A stretch of DNA of 28,265 nt from Rusavskia elegans (taxonomy: Eukaryota; Ascomycota; Lecanoromycetes; Teloschistales; Teloschistaceae). The stretch spans positions 1-28,265 of the forward strand of contig SAUG01000208.1 in the NCBI GenBank assembly GCA_011316305.1. The letters run 5' to 3'. A program made the position numbers and the translations under genes. The notes beneath the pieces are model-generated. The model saw nothing but the letters and a program-made list of their open reading frames with translations, was not told the DNA's origin and did not search any database. The stretch's first letter is position 1; each line of letters opens with the position of its first letter. This document shows positions 1 to 13,500 of the stretch, piece by piece.

Positions 1-62
1 TAACCCTAACCCTAACCCTAACCCTAACCCTAACCCTAACCCTAACCCTAACCCTAACCCTA
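1..62. repeat. Telomere, ten TAACCC units
   Basis: Ten perfect tandem copies of TAACCC fill positions 1-60, followed by TA and then an abrupt change to AT-rich sequence. The C-rich strand reads 5' to 3' inward, as expected at the left end of a chromosome. TTAGGG-type repeats are the usual telomere of filamentous ascomycetes. There is no degenerate telomere-repeat tract between it and the subtelomere. Confidence 0.97.
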
Positions 63-3032
63 TTAATATAGTATTACTTTATTTTAATACTTTTATTATT
101 TTAAAAAAATTTATTAATATTAGATAATAATAGATAAACTAAATCTAATTAGATTAAATATTAATAAAAAAAATAGATTTAAAACTATTATATAATTTAT
201 CTATATATAGTTAATTATTAATTAATATCGTCTTTTTTTATTATAATTCGATTTTAAATAATTCCGTTTTTATTAAATAGATATATTAGACTAAATCTAT
301 ATAAATTAAATACTATAAAATAATATTATAAATTTTTATTATTATTAAAACTATTTTAATAACTTTATATATTAATACTTTTTTTTTTTATTTTTTTTAA
401 AACTTTAATATTTAAAAATTTTTAATCTATTTTTATATAGATAGATTAAATCTAATAGATAAAATACTATAATATTTAATAATATTAAATTAGAATTAAA
501 AAATATACTATTTAAAATTTCTATATTAATATATTAATTTAATTAAATTCTATTATAAAATTATATAAAATCTATTTTTATATTCTAATATATACTACGG
601 TTTATATAAAATATATTACTAAAAAATAATAAAATTATTATTAAATTAATTTTTAATTTTTATTAAAAATATAATAAAAAATAAATATTAAATTTAGTTT
701 TATAAAATAAATAGAATTTAAAATAAAAAATCTATTAAATATTACTATTTTCTTTTTTTTTTAATAAATAATTTATATTTATTAGCTAATAAATTCGGAT
801 AGATTATATTAACTAGATATTTAAATAATATTAATATTAAAAAAATAAAAAAAATCTATTATAAATATTTTAAACCGAATCGAATTTAATATTAATTTAA
901 AATAAATAGATAATATAATTAATAAATATTTAAAAAAAAATAAAATATAATAGATAATAATTTTAAAAAAAAATAAAATATAATTAATTTAGATAAAATA
1001 ATAAAAAAGATAGCTATTTAATAAATTATATAAATTTTTATATTTCTATTAAAAATTAAATATAATAAAAACGGGTTTTTTTTTACTAGCTATAATTAAA
1101 GATTAAAATAAAATTAATAAAAGTAATTAAAATATTACTAGATATAGATATAACTAAAATCTAAAAAAAAAAAAATAGAAAATATCTAAATTTAATTAAT
1201 AGAAATTTTTAATAAAAATTAAATATAAATCTAGATAAAAAAATAGAAATAAAAAATAGAATAAAATAGATAAAAAAATAAATAGAATTTTATTTAAAAA
1301 AATAAATATAAATTTAAAACTAAAAATAAAAAATTAAATAAAATATATTAGAAAGTTAATAGAATTTAATTTTTAAAATCGAATAAAATTTATAGTAGTA
1401 AAAGAATATTTAAAACTAAAAATTAAAATCTATTAATAGATAGAATATAGATTAAAAGTAGAAACTATTAATAACTATAAATATTAAAATTAAAAACCGG
1501 ATATTTAATAATAAAAACTAGTAATATTAATTTTCTAGCGAAAATAATAGAAATTAAAAAATATTTAATTTTATAAAAAACGATTCTATATATATTATAA
1601 ATTAAAAACTTTTTAATTAAATATAATCTAAAGGTAAAAGGTATATATAATTAGAACCGGTTACGAAATTAAATATTTATTAATTTTTAACTATATTTTA
1701 TATATCTGCCTATTTTATATTATATTTTTTCCTATTATAATTTTCTAATTCGAATTTAAAATCCGATAAAACGGTTAGATTAAATTTAGTTATTAAAGAT
1801 TAGAATTATTTTATATTAGTTATAAACGATTTTAATATTAGTTAAAAAGAAATTATTATTTAAAAATAATTAATTTAAATAATTTTATATAATAAAAAAA
1901 GATTTAAATAAAATAAATACTAAGTTTATTATTTAATTATTTATTATTATTATTAAAATTACCGGGTTTTAAAAGGCGAAACCTAATAAATATATTAAAA
2001 AAGCTTTAATAGATTTTAAATTAGATATATAAACGATTAAGAACTTCTAGTCGATATATTATATAGATAGCGATAATTTTAGGGGCGGTAAAAAAAGCGG
2101 TAGCCCGGGAATCTAAATAAAAAGAAAAAATATCCTATTTTTCTAAGCGATCGCGGAATATATTAGAAATAATTTTTTTACTTTCCGACCTAGTACTAAA
2201 ACTAAAGCGCTTTTACCTATTATTATAAAATAGAATAAGGAATATTAGTATATTTCGATATCGATATTATTATTATTACTTCTACTAAAATATTAGAATA
2301 TTTAGGAATATTATAAGTAATATCTAGAAATACTATAAAATAGATAGTAAAGTAGTAGATAGAAAGAAGAAGAAAGTAGATAAATATTAAGGTATTAATA
2401 TTAATAGAAACAGACTTAATAATAATAATACTAATAAATATAGTAATTAGAAATAGATTAATAGGGTCGAGCCTAATAATTAAATTAGTAATTTAGATAA
2501 ACGTATAGCAGCAGCTTTAGTAAAAATAGAAAGTAATAGGTAATTAAAGAAATATTACTATAACGGTTATTTAATTTAGTATAAAGTAGGGGTTTAAATA
2601 GCTATAATCGTTATATCTAAATATATAATATAAATAACGAGAAGAATATTAGAAAAATAAAAATTTATAATAGAAGGAGATAGGAATAAATTACCGGCAG
2701 TTATTACTATTAGTCGGTACCTCGATAAGTATTTTTATTCTAGTAACTATTAAATCCTCGGTATCTACGGATACTTAGATTTATATACGATAAAAATACG
2801 ACTCTTAGAATTCGCCTATTAATATTAATAAAATCCTAGCTACTATTTATAATAAAAAAAGTACTATATCGGTAATAATAACTATAGGTAATTTTATATA
2901 GTAAAAGCTACTACTATCTATAAAGCGCTTTCGACTAGTCTAACCCTTCTTTAAATTAGCGAGATAATATCTGTTATTATAGATAGAAATAGAAAAACGG
3001 TAGCTAGAGCTTCTATATTTACCGGGGATAAA

Positions 3033-3646
3033 ATATCGGCTAATTCCCGATCGATTTAGCTATTACTAATAAATAGATTAAGATCGTTTATCTAGATATA
3101 ATTCTTATTAGATTCTAGTAAACTTCTATACGTCTTTAAATACCGAGAAGTAAGGCTAGATCGCCGGTTAGGTATCCTTTACCCGGTATAGTAAAAGGAA
3201 GGAAGATAGAATTTATAGAAAGATAAGACAGGGACCTAAACGAGTTTACTACTAACTCTCTATTATAAATTTAAACTAGGGGCGAGTACCGGAAACGGTA
3301 TTAAATAATATCTACTACCGCTATAATATCTAAGTACTAGGAATAATATATCGGCTAATTCCCGGTCGATTTAGCTATTATTAATAAGTAGATCGAGATT
3401 ATTTATTTAGACGTAATTTTTATTAGGTTCTAGTATACTTCTATATATTTCTAGGCGCTAAAAGGTAAAGCTAGATTACCGGTTAGGTATCCTTTACCCG
3501 GTATAGCGAGAGGAAGGAAAATAGAATTTATAGAAAAATAAAGTAGGGATCTAAACGAGTTTACTACTAACTTTCTACTATAAGTTTAAACTAGGGGCAA
3601 GTATAGAGGATAGTATTAAACTATATCTACTACCGCTATAACGCCT
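3033..3646. repeat. Two-copy tandem duplication, 315-bp unit
   Basis: The word ATATCGGCTAATTCCC occurs at 3033 and again at 3348. The following 300 bp align between the copies throughout, including the shared stretches GGTTAGGTATCCTTTACCCGG, CGAGTTTACTACTAACT and TATCTACTACCGCTATAA. Differences are mostly C/T and G/A, fitting independent RIP after duplication. The period (315) is a multiple of three, so it could once have been coding, but no product is recognised. Confidence 0.85.
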
Positions 3647-4996
3647 AAATAGTTCTTAAAATAATAGTAAAGAGTCGAATAATAATAATAGTAGTCCGGG
3701 AAAACCTTCTACCGGAAACTTATTTAGTAGATCTACCTTTTAAAAGTCTTTATATTAAGCTAATAGCTCTATAGATTTACCTATATTTATCGAAATAAAT
3801 TTAATCCTATTACTATTATCCGTATCCGTTTTATTATTAAGAAGGTCGATAATAGTACTACGACTACCGGTTATATTTTTTAATAGAAAGATATTTAGTC
3901 TATTTACTACCTTATTTTCTTTATCTTATATATTCCTTTTATACTACTAGTTTAGGCTAGATTAACTAGCTACTAGTTTAGAGACTATTATAACCGGTAG
4001 TTCTATATATTAGCGGTTTTCTCTCTCCTATTATTTTTTAATTTATTTTTTTTTATAATTCTACTTTTTCTATTTTTCGGCGGTACGGATTTTATTAGCC
4101 TATTTTTCTAATTCGATAGTCCTATTAATATAATATTATTCCGCTATAGAAATATATAAAGTTACGCCGGCTTTCCGATATACTACTTTTACCCGTTTTA
4201 ATATAGTTAGCTTATATAGCCGCTCTATATTATTTACTAGTATTATAAACGAGATCGCTAGAATAGGTAAGAAATTAATAGTAGCGATATATTTAGAAAA
4301 AGTAAAACTAATAGTAAAAAGAGGATAATAAATACTACTACCGGCTAAATCTCGGATAATAATTTATTATTTACTAATTAAGTATTATATAACCTATATC
4401 GACTACGTATTTATTAGTAGTTAGAGTTAATATAAGGGTACCGGCGTAGAGTAAATAAATATAGAATATCTACCGAAAAGAATAAAAATAATAGTATAGG
4501 ATAGGCGGAAAATAACTAGTATAGTATATATATAATAACTAGTAGTATAGTAATATTAGATATACTAATTATAGTAAATATTAGAATAACTAATTAAAAG
4601 CTAAAATATATGATTTTAAATACCTACTCCTAAAGCTATTAGATAAATAGAAAAAAAGAAAATACTATACTGCTAGGAACTTTAGAATATTAATATCGAT
4701 AGGAAAGCTTTATATAGTTCTAAAACTACTTTATTCTATAAATCCGTCTTAGAAATAAACTGCCTAGACTTTCTATTACGCGTTTTCTTTAGTCTCGCTA
4801 TTCTAGAGGTTAGAGCTAAAGCCGGTTAAGACTAAAAGCAGGCTAGAGCTAGTTAAAACTAAAGGTCTTTTAAAATATTTAAAAGTTAAAGAAATTATAG
4901 ATATTTTTTAGATTTAGAATTCGAAAAAATAAAAACTACTATTTTTATAGAATCCGGAACTATACTATCGGATATTTCGGGTTTTAAAAAGAAAAT

Positions 4997-5530
4997 TAGT
5001 ATCGATATAGTCCTAGAACTATATAAAACTATATTTACTAAAGTTTTTAATTAATTTATTTAATTTTTATTTCTTAGTATCGGGCTCGTAAAGAGTAGGG
5101 AAACAACCTTTACTATACTATAGAGACTGCGCGGAATCTATAGCTATAATATAGGATAATTTATTATCTAGAAAAAAGATTAGTATCGATATAGTCCTAG
5201 AACTATATAAAAACTATATTTACCTAAATTTAATATTAACTTACTTAATCTTTATTTCTTAGTATTAGGAAAGCGAAAAGTAGGAAAATAATTTAAATCG
5301 AGCTTTCCCGGCTATATAGAATCCGAAGCTATATTATCCGATAATTTATTTTTTAGAAAAAAGATTAATATTAATATAGTTCTAGGATTATATAAAACTA
5401 TATTTACTAAAATTTACTTTCGATTTATTTAATTTTTATCTCTTAATATTAGGGGAGCAAGAAGTAGGGGAACGATTTTTACTACGTTATAGAAACTATA
5501 GATTCTCGATAGAATTAAATAGAAAGGGAT
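4997..5530. repeat. Three-copy tandem repeat, unit about 185 bp
   Basis: The words TAGTATCGATATAGTCCTAG at 4997 and 5181, and the RIP-diverged TAATATTAATATAGTTCTAG at 5366, head three successive copies. Each continues with an ACTATATTTAC word, a TTTAATTTTTATTTCTTAGTAT-like tract (split here because of variation) and a GTAGG word. Spacing is 184 and 185 bp. Each unit carries one copy of the dispersed TATAGTYCTAGRAYTATA near-palindrome. Confidence 0.8.
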
Positions 5531-6489
5531 TATCTATAGTTAAAGTTTAAAGAGAGTATTTCGAAAGCTTACTATATTTTTTAAAAGATTTTCTAATATA
5601 TTTAAAGTAAAGATCGAACGGAGAAATATTATAGTATTTATAAAACTCTTTTTTAGTAAGAAGGATATTTTTTATAGTATAATTTTTTAGGTTATTCTAA
5701 TCTTCGCGGGAAGAATACTAGTTAAAAAAATTAGTATAGAGTTTTATAGCTATAATTACTACGATTTTTAGAGTAGTAATAGTATTATATTTTTTTTCGA
5801 ATCTAGAATATAACTTCCGGAAATTTATATATTTTTTATAAATCGGATATATAATCCCCGCCTATTTAATAATAATCGGGTATATTTTTAAAATCTAGTT
5901 CGCTTAGGTAATCTAGTTATAAATACTATCTACTATAAAGATATAGAAGTTATAAAAGAATTCTTAGCCTATTTTTATAACGCGAGTACCGGTTTAAATT
6001 AAAGTCTAAATATTATTAGAGATATCTAGGAAGAATATATCGGAATAGCTACTTTTTTATAGATTTATAGTAGTTACCGCGATTCTAGTCGATATATATA
6101 TAGTTTAAACCTTTTTAATATTATTTTTCTTAGTAAAGGCTTCTACGTATTCGTTTTTTACCGTTATACTATAGGCAGACTATATTAAGAGAACTTTAAT
6201 ACCGAACGTATATAGTAATATTTCTATATTCTATTAAATAGTCGGCTAGTTATAGAATATTAGAAATTTACGTCGATTAATATTATAGATTTAATAAGTA
6301 AAACCGGCTAGTATACAGAGCTTCGGGGCGTATATATATATATATTTTACTAAATCCCTATAATAATAATAGTTCGGAAATAATAAATATAGTCGGATAT
6401 ATTATAAATAGAAATTTATCCTATAATTATTATATTCGTAGTAGATTTTATTAAAGGCGGAAATAGTAAATTTAGACTACCTAACCCGC

Positions 6490-6564
6490 GAGTAAAGGGT
6501 TTCGAACGCGGGATTTAAAGTTAAATAGTAAAGATATCTATAAATCCTATAATTATATCGGCCG
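6490..6564 (-). other. Possible RIP-mutated tRNA-like or SINE-like sequence
   Basis: On the minus strand a GCGTTCGAAACC word (complement of about 6497-6508) resembles a pol III B box. About 45 nt upstream TATAATTATAGG (complement of 6546-6557) could be an A box whose TG steps became TA. The distance suits a tRNA gene. No clean cloverleaf or anticodon can be drawn, and the B box is followed by a CGCGGG that pairs with the preceding CCCGCG. It could be a decayed tRNA, a tRNA-derived SINE head, or chance. Confidence 0.25.
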
Positions 6565-7228
6565 GTTTTATTTTCTAACTAGTTACCGAAACCGCTAGTA
6601 AAACCGGCAGAAAGCTATATATAAGATACTAGTTAGAGTAAAATTAGAAAAAATAAAGCGGTACAGAGACTTACCTTCTAATAAATAAAGACCTATTAAT
6701 TACTATTATCTCGCGTAAGATTTAACTTAATAATTAACTATTTATTATTAGATATAGATTCGCTAATTTTAATATCCTTCCTATTAATTTTAATAACGCT
6801 ATTTCCGTAGTATTATAGACTTAGTAGTATTAGAATAGGAGGAATAATACTATATATAGTATCGACTTCTATTTAATTCTAGAAATCTTTTATCCGAGTA
6901 AATCGGGCGAAGGCGACTAGATTTAAAAGCTAGTAAAAGCGTTTAATATAGTTCTAGAACTATTTACCTCTCTACTAGTATAATTCTATTTCCTTTTAAA
7001 CTTCGGAGTATTTATCGATACTATAATATAATACGTCGTCCGATTTCTAAACAGGATTCTATATAGTTTATAAAAGGCCGTTTAGATTTTCTACCGTATT
7101 TAGTATTAGGATACCTATTAATATTATTACCGAATAAGACTATAATAACTATAAGGCTCGGTTAGACCGGGTTATTAGATTTTTAATTTTCTATACCTTA
7201 TTATAGATAATTTAGCTAAATATTCTAG

Positions 7229-7560
7229 GAATCTAACTTTATCGATATATACTAATATCTTCTACCTTTTTTTCGTTATCTACTCTATAGTTATCTTTAT
7301 CGATAATTTATTTAATATTATTAGCGACTTCTTTTTTAGTAAAAATAGTATTTTCTTTTTCGACGTCCCTTTTAATATCTATTTTATAGTTATTTTCGTC
7401 GATATTTTTATTAGTATCCTAGGTAACTTCTTTATTAGTAAGGATAGTACCTTCTTTTTTAACGTCCCTTTTAATATCTATTCGATAATCGTCCGCGTTA
7501 ATATTTTTATTAATATTCTAAATAACTTTTTTATTAGTATTTTTAGCAATATCTATTTTA
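7229..7560. repeat. Tandem repeat, 99-bp unit (33 codons)
   Basis: Two clear units start at 7328 and 7427 and a third partial one at 7526, all exactly 99 bp apart; a more diverged unit precedes them at 7229-7327. Shared words include CGACGTCCCTTTTAATATCTA (AACGTCCCTTTTAATATCTA in the second copy) and ATTAGTA near the unit head. A unit length divisible by three suggests a former repetitive coding region, possibly on the minus strand where units read as charged or Gln/His-rich peptides after allowing for RIP. The protein is not identified. Confidence 0.75.
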
Positions 7561-10500
7561 GTATTTTTAGTTTATTTAGCTTCCTTAGTTTACTTAGTTC
7601 GGCGCCGCTCTATAGGACTTTCTAGATAGATAGATCTTAGATATAAAGTAGTATACGTCGTAACTACTACTATAAAAAGTATTTATAAAATATCGGAAAT
7701 ATTATTTAAAAACTCTATAAAAGCTAGATTAGTAGTTTTAAAAATATCGGAACGATCTTTAAATTTAGCCGACGCTTTATTCCTTTATTAAAATCTAATC
7801 TTTAAAACGGAAAAATTAGCTTTCGCCTATTTTTATATAATAAATCTAAATAAATAGGTAATAATTAAATTAGGTTTATATTTACGTTTATTATATATTT
7901 CCGCGAGTACTAAAGCCTTTTTATTTAGATCTATAATAGGGGCGCGGTAAAGTAATTTTTTATATTATAATATACCTTTACGCCGTAATATAAGTAATCT
8001 TTAATAGCCGAAAAAGAAATTAGATACCGAGTTTAAATCTAAAGTATCCGAATCCGTATTAACCGGGTTATAAAGGGGAATTATAAAGGCTAATTTATTT
8101 ATATATAATTCGGTTAGTTTTTAATCTTTAAGTTCTATAGGTTAGATATAGTTCTAGGTTAACGTTAATAGCGGCGTTTCTATAGTAGACGAAAAGGTAT
8201 CGATATAGTTTTAGGTTAATATTAATATTAGTTCCTTAGTTTTAGATAAAGGGGCGGGTTTAAGCTTTATAAAATCTAGGCCCGCTATTATTATTTTTAT
8301 ATCGGCTAAAACTATATTAGTAGAAATAGAATAATAGGAAGTTTAGCGGTTTACTACCGTATTCGATAGTATACTATACTACTAAGTAGAGCGCCTAAAT
8401 AGTTTTTTCTAAATCTATTTTATTAGCTAATAGTAGACCCCTAAATATAGGCTCTATAATTAATACTTAATATAGAAATTATATTTAATACGGTTTAAAA
8501 TACTATATAGTTCTAGGATATTTATCGAAATAGAGATAATTAGCCGGATAGATACCTAGAATACGGGATAGTTCGGGATTTAATTATAAAGTCTTATAGG
8601 ATTCTTTATATAAAAGAAGAATAGCGCTAATAGTACTAATATACTTTTAGATATTTTCGACCGTTTATTAGGTTTATTAGTTATCTATTACCGTATCGGT
8701 CTCTACTATAATATCGGCTAAATAGGCTATTTTATAGATAAATACTTATTCTGCTAATTTTTATTAGCTTTTTCGGGTAGCTTTCGCTCTAGCTTCTTTT
8801 TTTTAAATTATTATAACTATCTATTCGACTATTATATTAGAAAGGAACTAGACTAGTATATATTTAAAATCGTATAAATTCTTAATTATAGCTACTTACT
8901 TAGTATATAATAGGGGCAGGCGGAGATTCTACCGGCTATTATTTAATTTATATATAATACGAACCGAAACTAGTTTATTAATCTTTTCTTCGAATTAGGC
9001 TAGTAGTTTTTCTTTTACTATCTTATAATTAATATCCGGTAATATATAGTTAGCTTCTAGCTTCTCTTTAATTTTATATATCTAGTCTAGATTTTCGATC
9101 TAATCGAATTCTACGGATTTAAAAAAGATTAATACCGGGGGTTTTTCTAGCTCGGAATCGGATATATAGGGATCGGTATCTAGAATAATATAGTAGCGTA
9201 CTAGTATAGCCTTATTAGTCTAAGGTTTAAAAGTACCTATATAACTTCCCGAATATACCGACTTTTTAGTCGACTTTTTAAACTAGTTCTTAACTAGATA
9301 ATAGACTTAATACTAATTCTCGGAGGCGTAAATCTAGTAGAAGTACTTTTTATTCCGGTAAACCGGATCGCTTTCGGAAGTATATATTAAGATATCTAGA
9401 CTTCGGCTACTTATTAGAATATTATATAGTATCTTAATCTAGTATAGGAAAAGTCGATAGGTTATATAAAAAGTATTCTTTTCGATAGATAATAGCTATA
9501 TATAGAAAGTAGGATTAAAACCGCTAATATTAATTTCGTTCTACTAGGAAATATAGCTAAATAGTTTACTAATTTTAATCTACGTCTTCGCTAGCTCCTT
9601 TCCTATTTATTTTTTCTAGTATCCTTCTTTAATAATAGTAATAAGTCTATCTAGTAGTACGCTTAGATAGCTATAGAGCTCCTTTAGTTTACTAGTATTA
9701 GCGAGGCTAAAATACCCGTATAGTAAGATATTATTATTTATAAAATCTAGTCCGCTTTCTTTAGAAAGAATAACCCGAATATTATTAAGGAACTATAGTA
9801 GATCTTTAGGCAGTAGTAGTCCGGCTAAAGCTAGATTTACGTCTATTAATAGATTTAGAATAGCAGTCTTCCTAGATCTAATAGGTATTAATAGCCTAGC
9901 TTATATAGTTTATATTCTTTTCTTTTCTTTTAGTAGTACTATATAGACCTAGGACTACGTTCTAGTACGAGCTAGATACTTTAAAAGGAATATTTTAAAG
10001 ACCGTAGAATAACTATATCTAGAAAAAGGAAAAGGACTATATAGTTTTAGAGGTCGAGGATATAGACTATCGGAATAAATTAGTATAATTAGGGCTAGAT
10101 ATAATCCTAGGATAATAAATAATAAAGGCTAGATATAATTCTAGAATAATAACTCGCTGCGACTAAACTAAGGTAAATTAACTAAAAACCACGGTAGGGT
10201 TAGTATTAAATATAGTAATTTAAATATTCGGAAGCTATAAAATATAGTTTATATCTAACGCTATAGAGTAGATTATAATTCTAAAGCTATATTAAAGAGT
10301 AGAAAAACGTACTAATAAGATTATAATCGAAAAAGAAATAAAAATATATAAGTAGATAGTACTAAGTATAATATATAAAAAGAAAAAAAGTAAAATAGAA
10401 AATAAAGAATATTTATATATTAATAATAGCCGAGTAATATACTAATAGACGCGAGTAACGCGTAGATATTTAATAGATTTTATTTCTAAAGCGAAAATAG

Positions 10501-13500
10501 ATAGTAGAATAAAATAAAAGTAAACTATTTTACTAGAAAAGCGTATTAATATATAATATATAGTAAATATATTAGGACTAGCGCTTTTTTATTATTCTAG
10601 GATTATATCCAGCCTTTATAGTATTAAGGTTTTTATTATTCTAGGATTACGTCTAGCTCTTATAGGATTAAAAAAGAAGCTCGTCCGGAATAAACTATAA
10701 TCTAGATATATCTAGCGAGAAGTATCGGTTTCCGAATCTATAAAGTCTGCAGTTATTAGTTAAATAGATAAATAGTAGGATAATATAAAAATACCTTATA
10801 GATATATCTATAGGTAATCTACTTTAATACTTCTTTTTATCGGCGAAGGTTATTTTTTTTCGACCTAGTTAGATTTTCTTATATTAGAGTATTTAGTAAA
10901 CCGCTAGATCTAAAGGATATAGTTCTAGGATTATATTATTAATAGATATAGTTCTAGAGTTATATTATTAATATCGGCGCTAGTTATTTACCGCGGACTA
11001 TAATCTAGTAATCTATTATAACTAAGCTAGGTCTAATTCTTACTTTTATTATAGTCGAAAAGGTCGGGATTATCGGCTAGATTATTATTATTAAAATTCG
11101 CTTTTTAGATTTCTACTATAACGGCTAGCTAATCTAGCTTTTAGTAGAAGATATAGAAACGATCGGAGAATATTAGATCTAGTATACCGAGGGTACTATA
11201 ATTATTAAATAGATATAGCTTAAATAGAAAGACCCGCTCTAGAATATTCTATAAGGTAGTTTTAAAACTGCCGGTTTTAACGATATTACTAAATTTTTTC
11301 TAGTTCCTTCTATTACTATATCGCGTACGTTCTATATTATCGGCCTAGTTAACTAGAATCCTAGCTAAGTACTATCCGGTCCGAGCTATTCTAGAAAGAC
11401 TTCGGATCTTTTAGGTTCTTTCTATACTATATACTTATTTCGCGGAGATTATTATAGCCAGATTATTATAGTTAAACTAAAGGATAGTATATAGGATAGT
11501 AGAGATAATATAAAGTATCTTTTATAAAAAGGTTAAACTATATTTAGTATTTCCTACGTCGATAAGGTATCTATAGAGTTTATAGATTAAAATCCGGAAA
11601 AATATATATTCCTACTTCCGTTTATAGCGATCTTTATAGTTATTTTATATAAAAAGGGTCTATAGCCGATCTTTCTATAAGCCGGATTTAAAATACTGGC
11701 TAAAGTAGGAATTATTAGATTTAGAAGACTAGTAAACGAGGATAATACGAGGAAATCTACTTTCTAGAAATTATTATATAGCGGAGAAAGTTAATAGTTT
11801 AAAGCCTAACTATTCCTATTTAATTAAGCATTCTAGATATAGCGCTTAAATCTTTTTCCGGATCTAAACTATAAGAGTTCTATACTAGCGGTTTTATTCT
11901 TTATTAAGCTAAAGCGTATAGAGCTACTACTTTAGAATTTATAGTTTAAACGCCTTTATAACCTTTTCGGCCTATTATTCGGTATTAATTATATTATCCG
12001 CTATCCGGTTAATTAGTTTATAGATAATATATTTATTATAGTCGACGAATATAAAGTATACAGCGAGTTAAATAGATTTATAGTAATAATACTAAAGTAA
12101 AGTAGTACGGTTAAAGGAAGGTACTATCTAAACTTTATCTACCTAGAAGTAAAAGCGGGTTTAGAAAAGAATAAGGAACCGGTTTTATTTTATATAGATT
12201 CTAGCGATATTATATATACCTTTAAACTTCTATTAAAGCCCGTTTCTAATACCTAATTAGTAGATAATTTAAGTATTAAAGAAAAGAATACCCTACTAGA
12301 AGATTATATTTAAAGGAAAAGAAATAATATTATATCGGTCTATTATCGCTTAGTATTATAAACTAAATCTAGTTATATAAATAGGGTCGGCGTCTACTTC
12401 TATATTATTTTTTTCTAAAATAGTAATTACGCGTACCTATTTCGTCTACTATTCCTTTTTTATAAAAAAAGGATATTATACTAGTTCAAGATATATAGTA
12501 TTAATAGCGATATAAAATATATTTCTATTAGCTCTTTACTTTTTTTATAAAGCTAGGGATAGACCGGCTACCGGTATAGATTATACTACTAATATTTCGA
12601 AGAAGAAAAGTTAAATATTTAGAAAGGTCGAGATAAAGGCGATAATATCCCGAGTAGAAACGAAAGTATATAGTCGATAGAATTCTATAGAAGGGTTAGA
12701 AATATAGTTCTAGAGCTACATTAGATCCGGCCTAGATAAAGGATTCCGTAATATATCCGATAGAAAATATAATAGCCGAATAAAAGTTATATCCGGCTAT
12801 TAATTTAAATCTAATACTCGGAAAAGAATAAAGCTAACCCGGTACTTATCCTATACTTTATAGTAGATATCCTTCTTATATACCTACTTAAGGTATTCGT
12901 TAAAACGGCCTTTAATATATAAGAAGGCTTAAACCTAGTAATTATAGGAAAAAGGTTAGCTAAAAGATAGATTTAGATAATCTTTGAAGCTATTAGTATA
13001 TTATTAGAAGCGCGCTATAGTATATTATCTATTACGAATAGGATTATTCGCGGCCTAATTATTTTATTCGGCTTATTTAAAAGCGAGGGCTTTAAGTTCG
13101 TAACTATTAAAAGAATAGATATCCTTAAATAGTATAACTAAAAGATTTTTAATAGTATTATAGGATTTATAGTAAGCTATAAGATTTTTATAATAGAAAG
13201 AGTTAGATATAGTTAGCTTTATAGATATAGAGTCGAGGTCTCGAGTAAAATAGAACGGGTAGGTCGATACTTTAAAATCTATAGACCTTTTATATAGATT
13301 CTGGAAATAATCCTTCTAAGTTTAGAGGCAGTATATATTACGAAGTAGGGTAATACTAGGATAGGGAACTCTACTGCGAGTTTTAATAAAATCGTCGAAA
13401 CCGAAATCGAAATAGAATTTATTAGGAAAAATAATCTTTTTAGATATATTATATTAGTAAACTAGTATCTACTCTATAGTACCTTAGGCTTCCTATAGCG

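Noticed and set aside
7230..9375. Long minus-strand register that reads as protein if TAA/TAG are ignored
   Set aside because: Stops make up roughly a tenth of codons and other frames nearby have a similar or lower stop rate, so the apparent coding signal cannot be told from composition. No family motif was found.
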